Assembly: GCF_015751045.1 (NCBI RefSeq)
Contig: NZ_BNJW01000006.1
Location: 62,001-126,000, forward strand
Source of the DNA: Enterococcus lactis
Lineage (GTDB): Bacteria > Bacillota > Bacilli > Lactobacillales > Enterococcaceae
Direction: 5' to 3'
Length of the DNA stretch: 64,000 nucleotides
Position 1 is the stretch's first letter; each line of letters begins with the position of its first letter. The translations under genes were made by a program, and so were the position numbers. This document shows positions 9,100 through 17,754 of the stretch, piece after piece. The notes below the pieces were generated by a model, which was given only the letters and a program-made list of their open reading frames with translations, had not been told where the DNA came from and did not search any database.

Positions 9100-9645
9100 A
9101 TGAACGCATTGATTTCGATTGACTATACCTATGATTTTGTTGCAGAGGATGGAAAGCTGACGACTGGTGCAGCAGGACAAGCAATTGAAAAAAAGCTGAC
9201 TGCCCACACAAAAAAGTTTATGGAGCAAAAGGATTTTGTCGTTTTTGCCATTGATGCACATGATCCAAAAGATTCTTTCCATCCAGAGAACCGCTTATTT
9301 CCTCCGCATAATGTGATAGGAACGAGTGGACGGGAATTGTACGGCTCTTTAAAAAATTTGTACCAAGAGCATGAGCAGCAGGAAAATGTTTATTGGATAG
9401 ACAAACGGCATTATTCCGCTTTTAGTGGAACAGATCTAGACATTCGTTTGCGAGAACGTCAGATCACAGATGTTTATTTGACCGGCGTGTGTACAGATAT
9501 TTGTGTGTTGCATACAGCAGTCGATGCGTATAATCTAGGATACAAACTCCATATTTTCAAAGATGCCGTGGCAAGTTTTGATCCTGTCGGACATGAATGG
9601 GCATTGAGACATTTTAAATCCACGTTAGGTGCAGAGATTCTATAA
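9100..9645 (+). CDS. pncA: Nicotinamidase / isochorismatase-family hydrolase
   Basis: Deamidates nicotinamide to nicotinate for NAD salvage. The 181-aa isochorismatase-fold protein has an early Asp in ISIDYTYDF, the metal-binding DAHDPKDSFHPEN segment and the nucleophilic Cys in GVCTDICVLHTA, completing the Asp-Lys-Cys triad. AAGGAGGAC precedes the ATG, and the gene starts 11 bp after mtnN. It is the last gene of the operon; a hairpin terminator follows. Confidence 0.92.
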   Translation: MNALISIDYTYDFVAEDGKLTTGAAGQAIEKKLTAHTKKFMEQKDFVVFAIDAHDPKDSFHPENRLFPPHNVIGTSGRELYGSLKNLYQEHEQQENVYWIDKRHYSAFSGTDLDIRLRERQITDVYLTGVCTDICVLHTAVDAYNLGYKLHIFKDAVASFDPVGHEWALRHFKSTLGAEIL

Positions 9646-9690
9646 AAAAACAAAACTTTTTTTAAAATAAAAATCAAAAAATAATAAAAG

Positions 9691-9735
9691 AAGAGCGTAA
9701 AACGAATCACATTGTTTTGTGCTCTTATTTTGTTT
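9691..9735 (+). terminator. Terminator after pncA
   Basis: AAGAGC...GCTCTT outer stem with inner AAAAC/GTTTT pairing, followed by a T-rich tail. Confidence 0.75.
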
Positions 9736-9847
9736 GTTATTTTTTATCAAACATATCATTTTCACTGTAATAAATCCCTATATTATTAACAACTAAAGTG
9801 ATATTTTTCTTTTCATAAAATATCACTTATTATAATTTTGTTTTTTA

Positions 9848-9875
9848 TTGACAGCAAAAATAAATTAGGTAACAC
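9848..9875 (+). promoter_or_regulatory. Probable promoter of the surface lyase gene
   Basis: Perfect -35 TTGACA at 9848-9853; the best -10, TAACAC, lies 16 bp further at 9870-9875 and is weak. Confidence 0.5.
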
Positions 9876-9878
9876 TTT

Positions 9879-9893
9879 AAGTAAACGCTTTCT
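9879..9893 (+). promoter_or_regulatory. cre site for CcpA
   Basis: AAGTAAACGCTTTCT matches the extended cre consensus WTGNAANCGNWNNCW with one mismatch. It overlaps the expected transcription start, a position where CcpA represses. Confidence 0.65.
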
Positions 9894-9916
9894 AATTTGT
9901 TTCAGGAGGGATGGAC

Positions 9917-12900
9917 TTGATAAAAAAACGAATAAAATACAGTGCACTAATGATGAATCTCCTCATGCTCAGTACTCCGATTTTGACTTCTGTCGTTGAA
10001 GTTGCTGCTAACGAACAGACTGTGAACGAAGAAAATGCACACGTGAACAGCGAAGAAACGGCAATATTGGAGGAAGAATCAACGGCTAGTGAAGAGAAGG
10101 ATGTGGAAGAAGAAAATGATCCTATGATAAAAGAATCAGAAAATGAAAAGACAGAAAAGCAATCTGATGAAGTTCCTGAAGAGTGGAAAGGGGTAGTTTT
10201 CGGAGAAAGCACAAGTGCCAGCAGATATGCGATTGAACCATTAGAAGACGGCGTGCGGCTCTCTTCCACGAATAACGGCGGAAAATTCCAGTCAAGCGGA
10301 TCAGATGGAATGACCTATTATTATCAAGCCATTCCGAAAGATACCAATTTTAGGATGCGGGCGACGATTGAAATAGAATCTTGGACCTATACAAATGCTC
10401 AAGAAGGATTTGCATTGATGGTGAGAGACACAGTACCAAAAGATCATTTGTTTGGGCAAGCATTTTATTCGAATTCATTTGCCATACTGGGCAGTCGGAT
10501 CGAATATGTCTGGGACTCGGATAGACAAGAAGTGGTCAGCACGAACGGCAGCAAATATACGATGCGACTTGGATTGGGGACACGGGCAATCACAGGAATA
10601 TCATCTGAAGATCCTCAAGCCGCGCCTGCTCCTGGGAGTGTCTCAGTGGAAACAACGCCTTTAGAGACTTCAGCAGGGCTCTTAGAAAAAGAAGCAGGTT
10701 CTTATAATATATTCGGAAACGGTCATGGGAATCTGTTTCCGGCTACGGATTCGATTACTAAACTAGATGTAGAGATGAAAAAAACGAACACTGGTTTAGA
10801 GGCATATTATTACGATCCTGAAACAGGGGAAGAGCTAGCTTCTGACATCATGTATGACTGGGAAAAGCTATATGCTTCCGATGAATCGGTTATTTATGCA
10901 GGATTTGCTGCAGCAAGGAATATGACGATCAAGGTAGAAGGAATCGAAGTGGCTTACTCAGATCCTGCGACAGATCCTCCTGGACAAGAAAGGCCCATTC
11001 GCTTGATTGATCCGATTTACACTGTGACCTCTAGTAATCATTCAGGAAACCAAGACCATACTATGTCCTTTAGAGCAAATGCTGACGGATTATTAACAAT
11101 CAAAAATCAAGCAACAGGAGAGGTACTTGAGAACGCGAAAGACTTGGCAATCACTGCAAATCGGGAATTTGATTATCAGACAAAATTGATGGAAGGAACG
11201 AACGAATTTACTTTCAGTTTTACACCAGATAAAAACTATCCGCCAGAAGAATACGTAGAGATGGCTAGTTATGAAACAAAAGAGATCCTGCGTACAGTTG
11301 ATTACCGTAAACCTAAATACTCGACAGTTTATGTAACACCGGAAGGGTCAGATACAGGAAACGGAAGCAGACAAAATCCGTTATCTCTGACGCAAGCATT
11401 GAGATACGCATATGCTGGGCAGACAATCGTCCTGGCTCCTGGAACTTATTCCTTTGAAAGAGGATTGACGATTCCAAAAGGAGTTAACGGGACAAGAGAA
11501 AACCCGATTCAATTGATTGCAGAGAAAAATCCAGAAAACAAGCGACCTGTACTTGATTTTAAAGGAACTGGAAATGGGATGACACTGTTTAGTCACTACT
11601 GGGTTTTACGTGGGTTTGACGTTACAAATAGTGCTGCTATGCAAAAAGGATTGCAGATTTCTGGAAACCATAATTTGATTGAAGAGATCCATGCTTATCG
11701 GAATGGAAATACAGGAATCCAAATCAGTGGTAGCTCAAATGATCCTTTCGAAGCATGGCCAGCGCATAACTTAGTCAAGAACTGTACATCTTTTGAAAAT
11801 GCCGACCCGGGATTTGAAGATGCCGATGGATTTGCGGCCAAACTGACAATAGGAGAAGGGAATGTATTTGACGGTTGTATCGCTTATCATAATGCAGATG
11901 ATGGTTGGGATCTTTTTGCTAAAAATGAAACAGGTTCAATCGGGAAAGTAGTCATCAAAAACTCAGTTGCTTATCGAAACGGTTGGGTACCGGGAGTTGA
12001 AGGAGAAGGGAACGGTAATGGATTCAAAATGGGTGGTTCCTCTTTATCGGGCCCTCATGAATTGATCAATAGTTTGTCTTTCGAAAATCTTGCGAAAGGA
12101 ATCGATTCCAATAGCGGAACAGATATTATCGTCAATAGCAGTACAAGCTTCAACAATGGTTCCTATAATGTGGCTCTTTATACCTCTTCGGCAGGAAACA
12201 CAGACTTCCATGCTTCTGGTATCTTATCTTTCCGAACAGAAAATCTTGAGATGAGAGAGCAGATCCGCCCATTGAATCAAAACGAAGATCAAATCTATCA
12301 CTCGTTGAACTACTATTGGAATGAACGAGAGAAACAATCAGAAAATACTCTTGGACATACCGTATCAAAAGATTGGATCGAATCTCTAAATACACATTCG
12401 CAAGAAGGGCAGCAGCCTGTTACGCGCTATGCGAATGGAAGCATCCATGTCCATGGATTGATGCAAATCAAACCGGAGAATCGTCAAACAGAAAAGGGAA
12501 GAGTAGATGGTCTTCCACTATCTGTAGGTGCTACTTTTGACGGAGAAACCTCACCGTCTTCGGAGTATCCAGAATATGCAATCGTACAAGAACCAAATCA
12601 GACAAAACCAAACGAACAAAATAATCCAATCATTATCCAAGAGGCAAATGGTGTGACGGAGAATGCAGAAGGAAATATCATCGAACTGAAGCCTTTTACA
12701 GTATCTGTGTCAGCATTCACACCAAATCAAGGAACGCCTGTCTTCGAAGATATGCGTTATTTCCCAGAAAAGATCCAAATCGTTGAAACACAGTCAAGTG
12801 CTCAATTTTCTAATCATACCGCTATTTTTTCAGCACCCTCAAAAGGAGAATATACGCTAGAAGTCACTTATCGTTCGGAAACATTTGATGGTGAAAAATG

Positions 12901-13180
12901 GGTTGCTCATACAGAACCTGTTACCCAGCAAAAAGCGATCACAGTGCGAGAAGCTGTCAGTGTGCCGCCGGGAACTGATGAACCAGAAGGGGAAAATCCA
13001 GGGAATGGATCGCCAAATGAAAAACCTTCTGATCCAGATGGGACAGCAAAAGAAAGGGAAAAAGATGGCGCTCAAGGACTTCCACAAACAGGAGAGTCTA
13101 ATAGCCCGTTGTTAGCAGTAGCTGGAGGAATTTTGTTGATCGGTGTAGCTGCTTATGTCATGAAACAGCGAAAAAAATAA
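9917..13180 (+). CDS. LPXTG-anchored surface protein with PL9-type polysaccharide lyase domain
   Basis: Cell-wall protein of about 1087 aa: signal peptide (1-34), an acidic Glu-rich linker (35-90), a beta-sandwich-like region (about 95-350), a right-handed beta-helix (about 470-790), a C-terminal Ig-like region, a Pro/Gly/Glu spacer and an LPQTG sorting signal (about 1055) with hydrophobic segment and basic tail. In the helix the acidic residues Asp637, Asp661, Asp662 and Asp665 and Lys704 have the spacing of the calcium ligands and catalytic lysine of Pel9A, the PL9 pectate lyase (positions recalled, not searched). It probably degrades a plant pectic polymer. AGGAGG lies 7 bases before the TTG at 9917 but only 1 base before the ATG at 9911, so TTG is favoured. 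Confidence 0.85.
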   Translation: MIKKRIKYSALMMNLLMLSTPILTSVVEVAANEQTVNEENAHVNSEETAILEEESTASEEKDVEEENDPMIKESENEKTEKQSDEVPEEWKGVVFGESTSASRYAIEPLEDGVRLSSTNNGGKFQSSGSDGMTYYYQAIPKDTNFRMRATIEIESWTYTNAQEGFALMVRDTVPKDHLFGQAFYSNSFAILGSRIEYVWDSDRQEVVSTNGSKYTMRLGLGTRAITGISSEDPQAAPAPGSVSVETTPLETSAGLLEKEAGSYNIFGNGHGNLFPATDSITKLDVEMKKTNTGLEAYYYDPETGEELASDIMYDWEKLYASDESVIYAGFAAARNMTIKVEGIEVAYSDPATDPPGQERPIRLIDPIYTVTSSNHSGNQDHTMSFRANADGLLTIKNQATGEVLENAKDLAITANREFDYQTKLMEGTNEFTFSFTPDKNYPPEEYVEMASYETKEILRTVDYRKPKYSTVYVTPEGSDTGNGSRQNPLSLTQALRYAYAGQTIVLAPGTYSFERGLTIPKGVNGTRENPIQLIAEKNPENKRPVLDFKGTGNGMTLFSHYWVLRGFDVTNSAAMQKGLQISGNHNLIEEIHAYRNGNTGIQISGSSNDPFEAWPAHNLVKNCTSFENADPGFEDADGFAAKLTIGEGNVFDGCIAYHNADDGWDLFAKNETGSIGKVVIKNSVAYRNGWVPGVEGEGNGNGFKMGGSSLSGPHELINSLSFENLAKGIDSNSGTDIIVNSSTSFNNGSYNVALYTSSAGNTDFHASGILSFRTENLEMREQIRPLNQNEDQIYHSLNYYWNEREKQSENTLGHTVSKDWIESLNTHSQEGQQPVTRYANGSIHVHGLMQIKPENRQTEKGRVDGLPLSVGATFDGETSPSSEYPEYAIVQEPNQTKPNEQNNPIIIQEANGVTENAEGNIIELKPFTVSVSAFTPNQGTPVFEDMRYFPEKIQIVETQSSAQFSNHTAIFSAPSKGEYTLEVTYRSETFDGEKWVAHTEPVTQQKAITVREAVSVPPGTDEPEGENPGNGSPNEKPSDPDGTAKEREKDGAQGLPQTGESNSPLLAVAGGILLIGVAAYVMKQRKK

Positions 13181-13233
13181 ACGCACGGTATCTTTTTGAT
13201 AAGGTAGAACAATTAGTTGAGGAAAGTAAAAAA

Positions 13234-13280
13234 AGAAGGAAGTGAGACGTCAATTCGTCCCGCTTCCTTCTATCATTTTT
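13234..13280 (+). terminator. Terminator after the surface lyase gene
   Basis: Sixteen-bp stem AGAAGGAAGTGAGACG with CGTCCCGCTTCCTTCT (two G-T pairs), then a T-run. Confidence 0.88.
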
Positions 13281-13307
13281 ATAGATGAGATCCCACTTGC
13301 TGTGTTT

Positions 13308-13358
13308 GTTTGGCTGTTCTTATTTCTTGAAGTAGGACAGCTTTTTCACAACCTCTTA
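13308..13358 (+). repeat. EFAR-like repeat, one arm only
   Basis: Carries GGCTGTTCTTATTTCTTGAA and the unit terminus TCACAACCTCTT seen in the other repeat loci, but no complementary left arm. It directly abuts, and helps form, the pepO stop codon at 13356-13358. Confidence 0.7.
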
Positions 13359-15263
13359 CCAGATTCGCACTCTTTTTTCTGGCGCTAGATACATAGCATC
13401 TTGTTCCGTGACACCAAATGTTTCATAGAATTCGTCAAGGTTTTTGGGTTGCACATTTGCTCGAAGTTTAGCAGGGGCATGAACATCGATTTGCAGTAAA
13501 AGTTGTTGGTATTCTTTTTTTGCTTTTGTACGCCAAATCGTTGCCCAATTGACAAAGAATTCTTCGATAGAAAGATCTGATTCTGTTTTTGCTGCTTCCA
13601 ATGCACAGCTTAGACCGCCTGCATCCGCAATGTTTTCTGAAACAGTTAATTTTCCGTTTACTTTTCCGTCAGCAAAAGGCAGACCATCGAATTCTTCGAT
13701 CATTGCTTGTGCTTTGTTTTGGAATTGTGCAAGATCTTCTTCTGTCCACCAATTGTTCAAGTTGCCATATTCATCAAACAAAGCGCCGTTATTATCAAAT
13801 GCATGGGAAATCTCATGAGCGATAACAGCTCCGATTCCCCCGTAATTAGCAGAGCTTGATTGTTCTAGACTGTAAAACGGTGCTTGAAGGATGGCTGCCG
13901 GAAAGACGATCACATTCCGGAATGGATGATAATAAGCATTGACTGTATCAGCGCTCATTTCCCATTCTGAACGATCCACTGGTTTGTTCCATTTGCTGAA
14001 ACGATCTTTTAATGTGAGTTTGCTGAAAGCAAGAGTGTTTGAAAGCAAAGTACCACCTTGATCTGCAGGCACTGTTTTGAATTGGTCGAATAGTGCTGGG
14101 ATCTTATCGGGGTAACCGACTTGGATACCTAAGTTATTTAATTTTATGACGGCTTTTTCTTTTGTTGCATCCCCAAGCCAGTCATTTTCTTCTAGCCGTT
14201 TTTTATAAACGGCAATCATTTTTTTCACCATTTGCTCTACATCTTTTTTAGCAGCTTCGCCGAAATATTTTTTCCCGTAGTAATCACCAACGACTTGATC
14301 AAATTGACCAGAGGCAAGATAATACGCTGCTTTTTTCTGAGGCATTGCTTCGTCTGTTCCAGACAATACGCGAGAATAGATTCCGCTGACTTGGCGGAAT
14401 TCTTCTGATAGATACCCACTAAGAGAACGTACTGTTTTAATAATCATCCAGCTTTTGAATAAGGGGAAATGAGCTTCTGTCAGGATGTCATTCAAATGAT
14501 CAAAGTACACTGGATCAGTGACGATCACTTTATCTGGGGTTGTCCCAATCAAACCAGTGACAAGTTTTTTCAAGTCAAGTTTATCTGTGTATTGAATAAA
14601 TGTGTCAAAAGATTGCGGATTATACATTTTGCTGTAATCTGCGTTTTCTTCTGCACTTTTTACATGAGGAGCAATCAATTTATCAAATTGCACTGCTTGT
14701 TCTGTGATTGCTTCTGCCTGACTTTTTTCTTTGCCAGCAAGCTCCAATAATTGAACCGCCATATCAAAAAAAACGCCCATTAGTTGTGCACCGTTAGGAT
14801 GTTCTGGTGCATAATACGTCTTATCTGGAAGAAATAAAGAAGGCGGATAAGCAAAGAAAGCATTCGTCTGTGCATTCTTCATATCAGCATCTACATCTAG
14901 ATTAAATGGCAATGGTAGTGTATCCAACAACCATTCCGGGAATTGCTCATTCAATTCGTCGAAAGACTGCAATGATTCAACTTTCTCGATTACAGGCTGA
15001 AGTGGTTGAGCATGCAACTCATTTCTTCGGTCATAATCGTTTGCCAGTTGATAATAAGCAAGGAAATGTTTCATTTTTTCTGAAGATACTTTTTCTGGAT
15101 GGGCAAGCAGATCGTCTGTTTCTCCCATCAAAAGTTGGTCGATCCCGTCAACTAAGTCTTGGAAACCGCCTGTAGCTGGTTTATCTGCAGGGATTTTTGC
15201 TGTTTTTTGCCATTCTTCATTGACTGCTTCATAGAAATCTTGTTTCAATCGTTCTTTGTTCAT
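13356..15263 (-). CDS. pepO: M13-family zinc endopeptidase PepO
   Basis: Neprilysin-like oligopeptidase of 635 aa. The zinc motif HEISH lies in VIAHEISHAFDNNG and the third ligand Glu in ENIADAGGL; the N-terminal helical gate (LKQDFYEAVNEEWQK) is typical of lactic acid bacterial PepO. No signal peptide is present, so it is cytoplasmic as in lactococci, cleaving medium-sized peptides. Ends with the family-typical RVRIW. Its stop codon sits at the edge of an EFAR-like repeat remnant. Confidence 0.95.
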   Translation of the reverse strand: MNKERLKQDFYEAVNEEWQKTAKIPADKPATGGFQDLVDGIDQLLMGETDDLLAHPEKVSSEKMKHFLAYYQLANDYDRRNELHAQPLQPVIEKVESLQSFDELNEQFPEWLLDTLPLPFNLDVDADMKNAQTNAFFAYPPSLFLPDKTYYAPEHPNGAQLMGVFFDMAVQLLELAGKEKSQAEAITEQAVQFDKLIAPHVKSAEENADYSKMYNPQSFDTFIQYTDKLDLKKLVTGLIGTTPDKVIVTDPVYFDHLNDILTEAHFPLFKSWMIIKTVRSLSGYLSEEFRQVSGIYSRVLSGTDEAMPQKKAAYYLASGQFDQVVGDYYGKKYFGEAAKKDVEQMVKKMIAVYKKRLEENDWLGDATKEKAVIKLNNLGIQVGYPDKIPALFDQFKTVPADQGGTLLSNTLAFSKLTLKDRFSKWNKPVDRSEWEMSADTVNAYYHPFRNVIVFPAAILQAPFYSLEQSSSANYGGIGAVIAHEISHAFDNNGALFDEYGNLNNWWTEEDLAQFQNKAQAMIEEFDGLPFADGKVNGKLTVSENIADAGGLSCALEAAKTESDLSIEEFFVNWATIWRTKAKKEYQQLLLQIDVHAPAKLRANVQPKNLDEFYETFGVTEQDAMYLAPEKRVRIW

Positions 15264-15367
15264 TCATCGATCGCTCCTTTTTTGTTTCGTGTGCCCATTA
15301 TCTTACAAAATGAAGGAATTAACAAATAGAACATAAAAAATTTGAAAATTTGGACAATCAAACTGAT

Positions 15368-15395
15368 TTGTTTTTTTCAATCGTTCACTTATAAT
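15368..15395 (+). promoter_or_regulatory. Promoter of the C39-like peptidase gene
   Basis: TTGTTT, 16-bp spacer, TATAAT. The -10 hexamer overlaps the in-frame ATG at 15394, so that ATG would lie outside the transcript. Confidence 0.6.
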
Positions 15396-15417
15396 GAAAA
15401 AAAGGAGGCGATCCCAA

Positions 15418-16269
15418 CTGAAACAAGTAGTGGATAAACCTTTCTATTTTAAAATAGATAAAAAAATCAAAAAATTAGCCAGCACCCAGCAACTACAATC
15501 AAAAAAAAGCGAACGGCTTTTTTTAGCACTGATTTTTGAAGATCAAAGTTATGTGATCATCGATCAATCAGGACATCCGATAGAATACTCTCCAGCAGAA
15601 TATACCTATCAAGAGGGTATTTCTCGTAGCCAATGGAGACTGATCAATGAAGCACCAATCGAGTTCTCTCAATGGATCCACAGAAAAGAAGAGGTGCCTG
15701 TTTTGATCGAAGAAAAAAGGTCAGGAAAAGAACTCACAAATTGTTGGGTGGGATTGCCAGAAGAACGTTTTTTAAGGTATAAGAAATGGGCTACTCCTTC
15801 AGGTTATCTTTGCGGGACTTATGCGGCGGCGGTTTTACTTGCCTACTATCAAGACTATCGTGAAGAGTGGATGCTTCCCCTAGAGATCCGCAAGAAAAAC
15901 ACGTCTAACTCGATGGCATTGACAAAGGCGTTGCGTAGCCAAATCCAACCACTAGGCCTTCCTACGATTCCTTTTCAAGTCAGTACAGGGATTTCTAGTT
16001 TTTTAAAGAAGAATGGCAATCACGAGCGTGCACGAGCAACTCTTCTAGGTTCATGGCAGCGAGCCACAAAACGTATACGTGAAGGCAAGCCTGTGATGAT
16101 TGGAATCCTGAAAGTACTTGGTAGTACTTACGGCAATCATTGGGTGACGGCGTATGCTTATTTTGAAACTGAAACAGAAGAACGTTATTACAAAGTACAC
16201 GACAACTGGGGGGACTATCATAAAGTTATTCCTGCCAGTTGGAGTAACGGAACAGTTTCACTTCCTTAA
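15418..16269 (+). CDS. C39-like papain-fold peptidase
   Basis: Protein of about 283 aa without signal peptide. The second half has papain-like catalytic elements: Cys in SGYLCGTYAAAVLLAYY, His in YGNHWVTAYAY and Asp/Asn in KVHDNWGDY, the order expected of the peptidase C39-like group. The frame is open from an ATG at 15394, but that ATG overlaps a -10 TATAAT and precedes the AAAGGAGG ribosome site (15401-15408). The best-spaced start after that site is a CTG at 15418 (9 bases); the next candidate is GTG at 15430. Divergent from pepO and upstream of prs. Substrate unknown. Confidence 0.7.
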   Translation: MKQVVDKPFYFKIDKKIKKLASTQQLQSKKSERLFLALIFEDQSYVIIDQSGHPIEYSPAEYTYQEGISRSQWRLINEAPIEFSQWIHRKEEVPVLIEEKRSGKELTNCWVGLPEERFLRYKKWATPSGYLCGTYAAAVLLAYYQDYREEWMLPLEIRKKNTSNSMALTKALRSQIQPLGLPTIPFQVSTGISSFLKKNGNHERARATLLGSWQRATKRIREGKPVMIGILKVLGSTYGNHWVTAYAYFETETEERYYKVHDNWGDYHKVIPASWSNGTVSLP

Positions 16270-16348
16270 GAATTTGCTGAAATTAACAGAAAATCTTGGA
16301 AAAATATGTTAAACTATCGAAGAATAGAGAAGTTTTGGGGAGGACTAC

Positions 16349-17323
16349 ATGAGTAATAAGTATCAGGACGACACGTTGAAGATTTTTAGTTTGAATGGGA
16401 ATCGTCCATTAGCTGAAAAAATCGCGAAAGTGTTTGGAACAGAATTAGGTAAAAGCGTCGTGAAGCAATTTAGTGATGGGGAGATTTCCATCAATATTGA
16501 AGAAAGTATCCGTGGGGATCATGTGTACATCGTTCAATCAACGAATGCACCTGTCAATGACTACTACATGGAACTGCTGATTATGATTGATGCAATGAAG
16601 CGAGCAAGTGCGAAAACGATCAATGTCGTATTGCCTTACTATGGGTATGCTAGACAAGACCGCACGGCGAAACCTCATGAACCGATCACTGCGAAATTGA
16701 TTGCTAACTTAATCGAAGAAGCAGGAGCAACTCGAGTACTGACTTTAGATTTGCACACGGTTCAAGTACAAGGATTCTTTGATATTCCTGTAGATAATTT
16801 ATTTACGATGCCATTGTTTGCTCATTATTACCGTCAATTAGGTCTGACGGGAGATGACATCGTAGTTGTGTCGCCAAAAAACAGCGGCGTTCAGCGTGCA
16901 CGTAGTCTTTCAGAATATTTGAACAGTACATTAGCCATCGTAGACCATGCAGATGATGCTTCAACGGAGGGTGGTTATGTGATTGGTGATGTTCAAGGAA
17001 AGACATGTATCATGGTAGATGATATCTTGAACACCGGAGCAACGCTTGCACGAGCAGCAAATGTATTAAAAGAAAACGGCGCAAAAGAAGTATATGCCTG
17101 TGCGTCACATGGATTATTATCCGATCATGCGAAAAGCATTTTAGACAATGCACCAATCAAAGATATTTGTATCACTGATTCTGTTTTCACAGAAGAAAAT
17201 CGTCATCCGGAAAACTTAACGATCGTTACATGCTCAGAATTAATGGGTGAAGCGGTCAAACGCATCCATGAAAATACACCGATGAGTCCGTTATTCCGTC
17301 TGGAAGAAAAAGAATTCGAATAA
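16349..17323 (+). CDS. prs: Ribose-phosphate pyrophosphokinase paralogue (Prs2 type)
   Basis: Class I PRPP synthetase fold of 324 aa: [53 protein letters not shown] and the PRPP loop [10 protein letters not shown] are present. The enzyme makes PRPP from ribose 5-phosphate and ATP for nucleotide synthesis. The catalytic flexible loop differs from the canonical one: where Bacillus Prs has DKRRPRPN with its catalytic Lys and Arg, this protein has DHADDAST (residues 199-206), and PDHGG is replaced by PKNSG. This is the Prs2 type found beside a canonical Prs in Lactobacillales. Activity is therefore uncertain. GGGGAGGAC precedes the ATG. Confidence 0.9.
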   Translation: MSNKYQDDTLKIFSLNGNRPLAEKIAKVFGTELGKSVVKQFSDGEISINIEESIRGDHVYIVQSTNAPVNDYYMELLIMIDAMKRASAKTINVVLPYYGYARQDRTAKPHEPITAKLIANLIEEAGATRVLTLDLHTVQVQGFFDIPVDNLFTMPLFAHYYRQLGLTGDDIVVVSPKNSGVQRARSLSEYLNSTLAIVDHADDASTEGGYVIGDVQGKTCIMVDDILNTGATLARAANVLKENGAKEVYACASHGLLSDHAKSILDNAPIKDICITDSVFTEENRHPENLTIVTCSELMGEAVKRIHENTPMSPLFRLEEKEFE

Positions 17324-17363
17324 GAAAAAAGACAAAAAACGAGAAGATCAATTAGCAACGAGA

Positions 17364-17402
17364 AGAGGGACTGTGACAAAAGTTGTGCACAGTCCCTTTT
17401 TC
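17364..17402 (+). terminator. Terminator after prs, first hairpin of an EFAR-like repeat
   Basis: AGGGACTGTG and CACAGTCCCT stem with T-run. The same hairpin occurs at 35249-35287, and a related one at 38166-38199. Confidence 0.85.
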
Positions 17403-17649
17403 CGAATAAACGGTGTTCTCCTGCCAACTCCTCGGTCACAAGTCACAATATTCAACAAACATGAGAAGCTGTTTTTTTAAATTGCTCCTTGTAACTCAAA
17501 GTTAAACGGCAGGCGCACGACCTCTTGGTAAACGGTGTTCAAAAGCTTGCATCTGCGGTAATAAGTCCAACCAAACGAAAAATATGAGAAGCTATTTTTG
17601 TTTGGCTGTTCTTATTACTTGATGCAGGACAGCTTTTTCACAACCTCTT
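17364..17649 (+). repeat. EFAR-like repeat, two tandem long-hairpin units
   Basis: After the short hairpin come unit a (17411-17526) and unit b (17533-17649), about 117 bp each. Each begins CGGTGTTC, has a central ATGAGAAGCT and ends CACGACCTCTT or CACAACCTCTT. Unit a arms (CCTGCC/GGCAGG, AACT/AGTT) differ from unit b arms (AAAAGC, TGCATC/GATGCA) but each pairs with itself. No gene lies between 17324 and 17754. Confidence 0.85.
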
Positions 17650-17754
17650 TTTCGCTACACTAAGTGCCTTCTAGGTAAAAGTAATCTCTTCTTTGGTATG
17701 TTCGCTGTTTTATGCTAGAATGTGCCTAGCGATAATTTGGAAGGGATGAATGAA

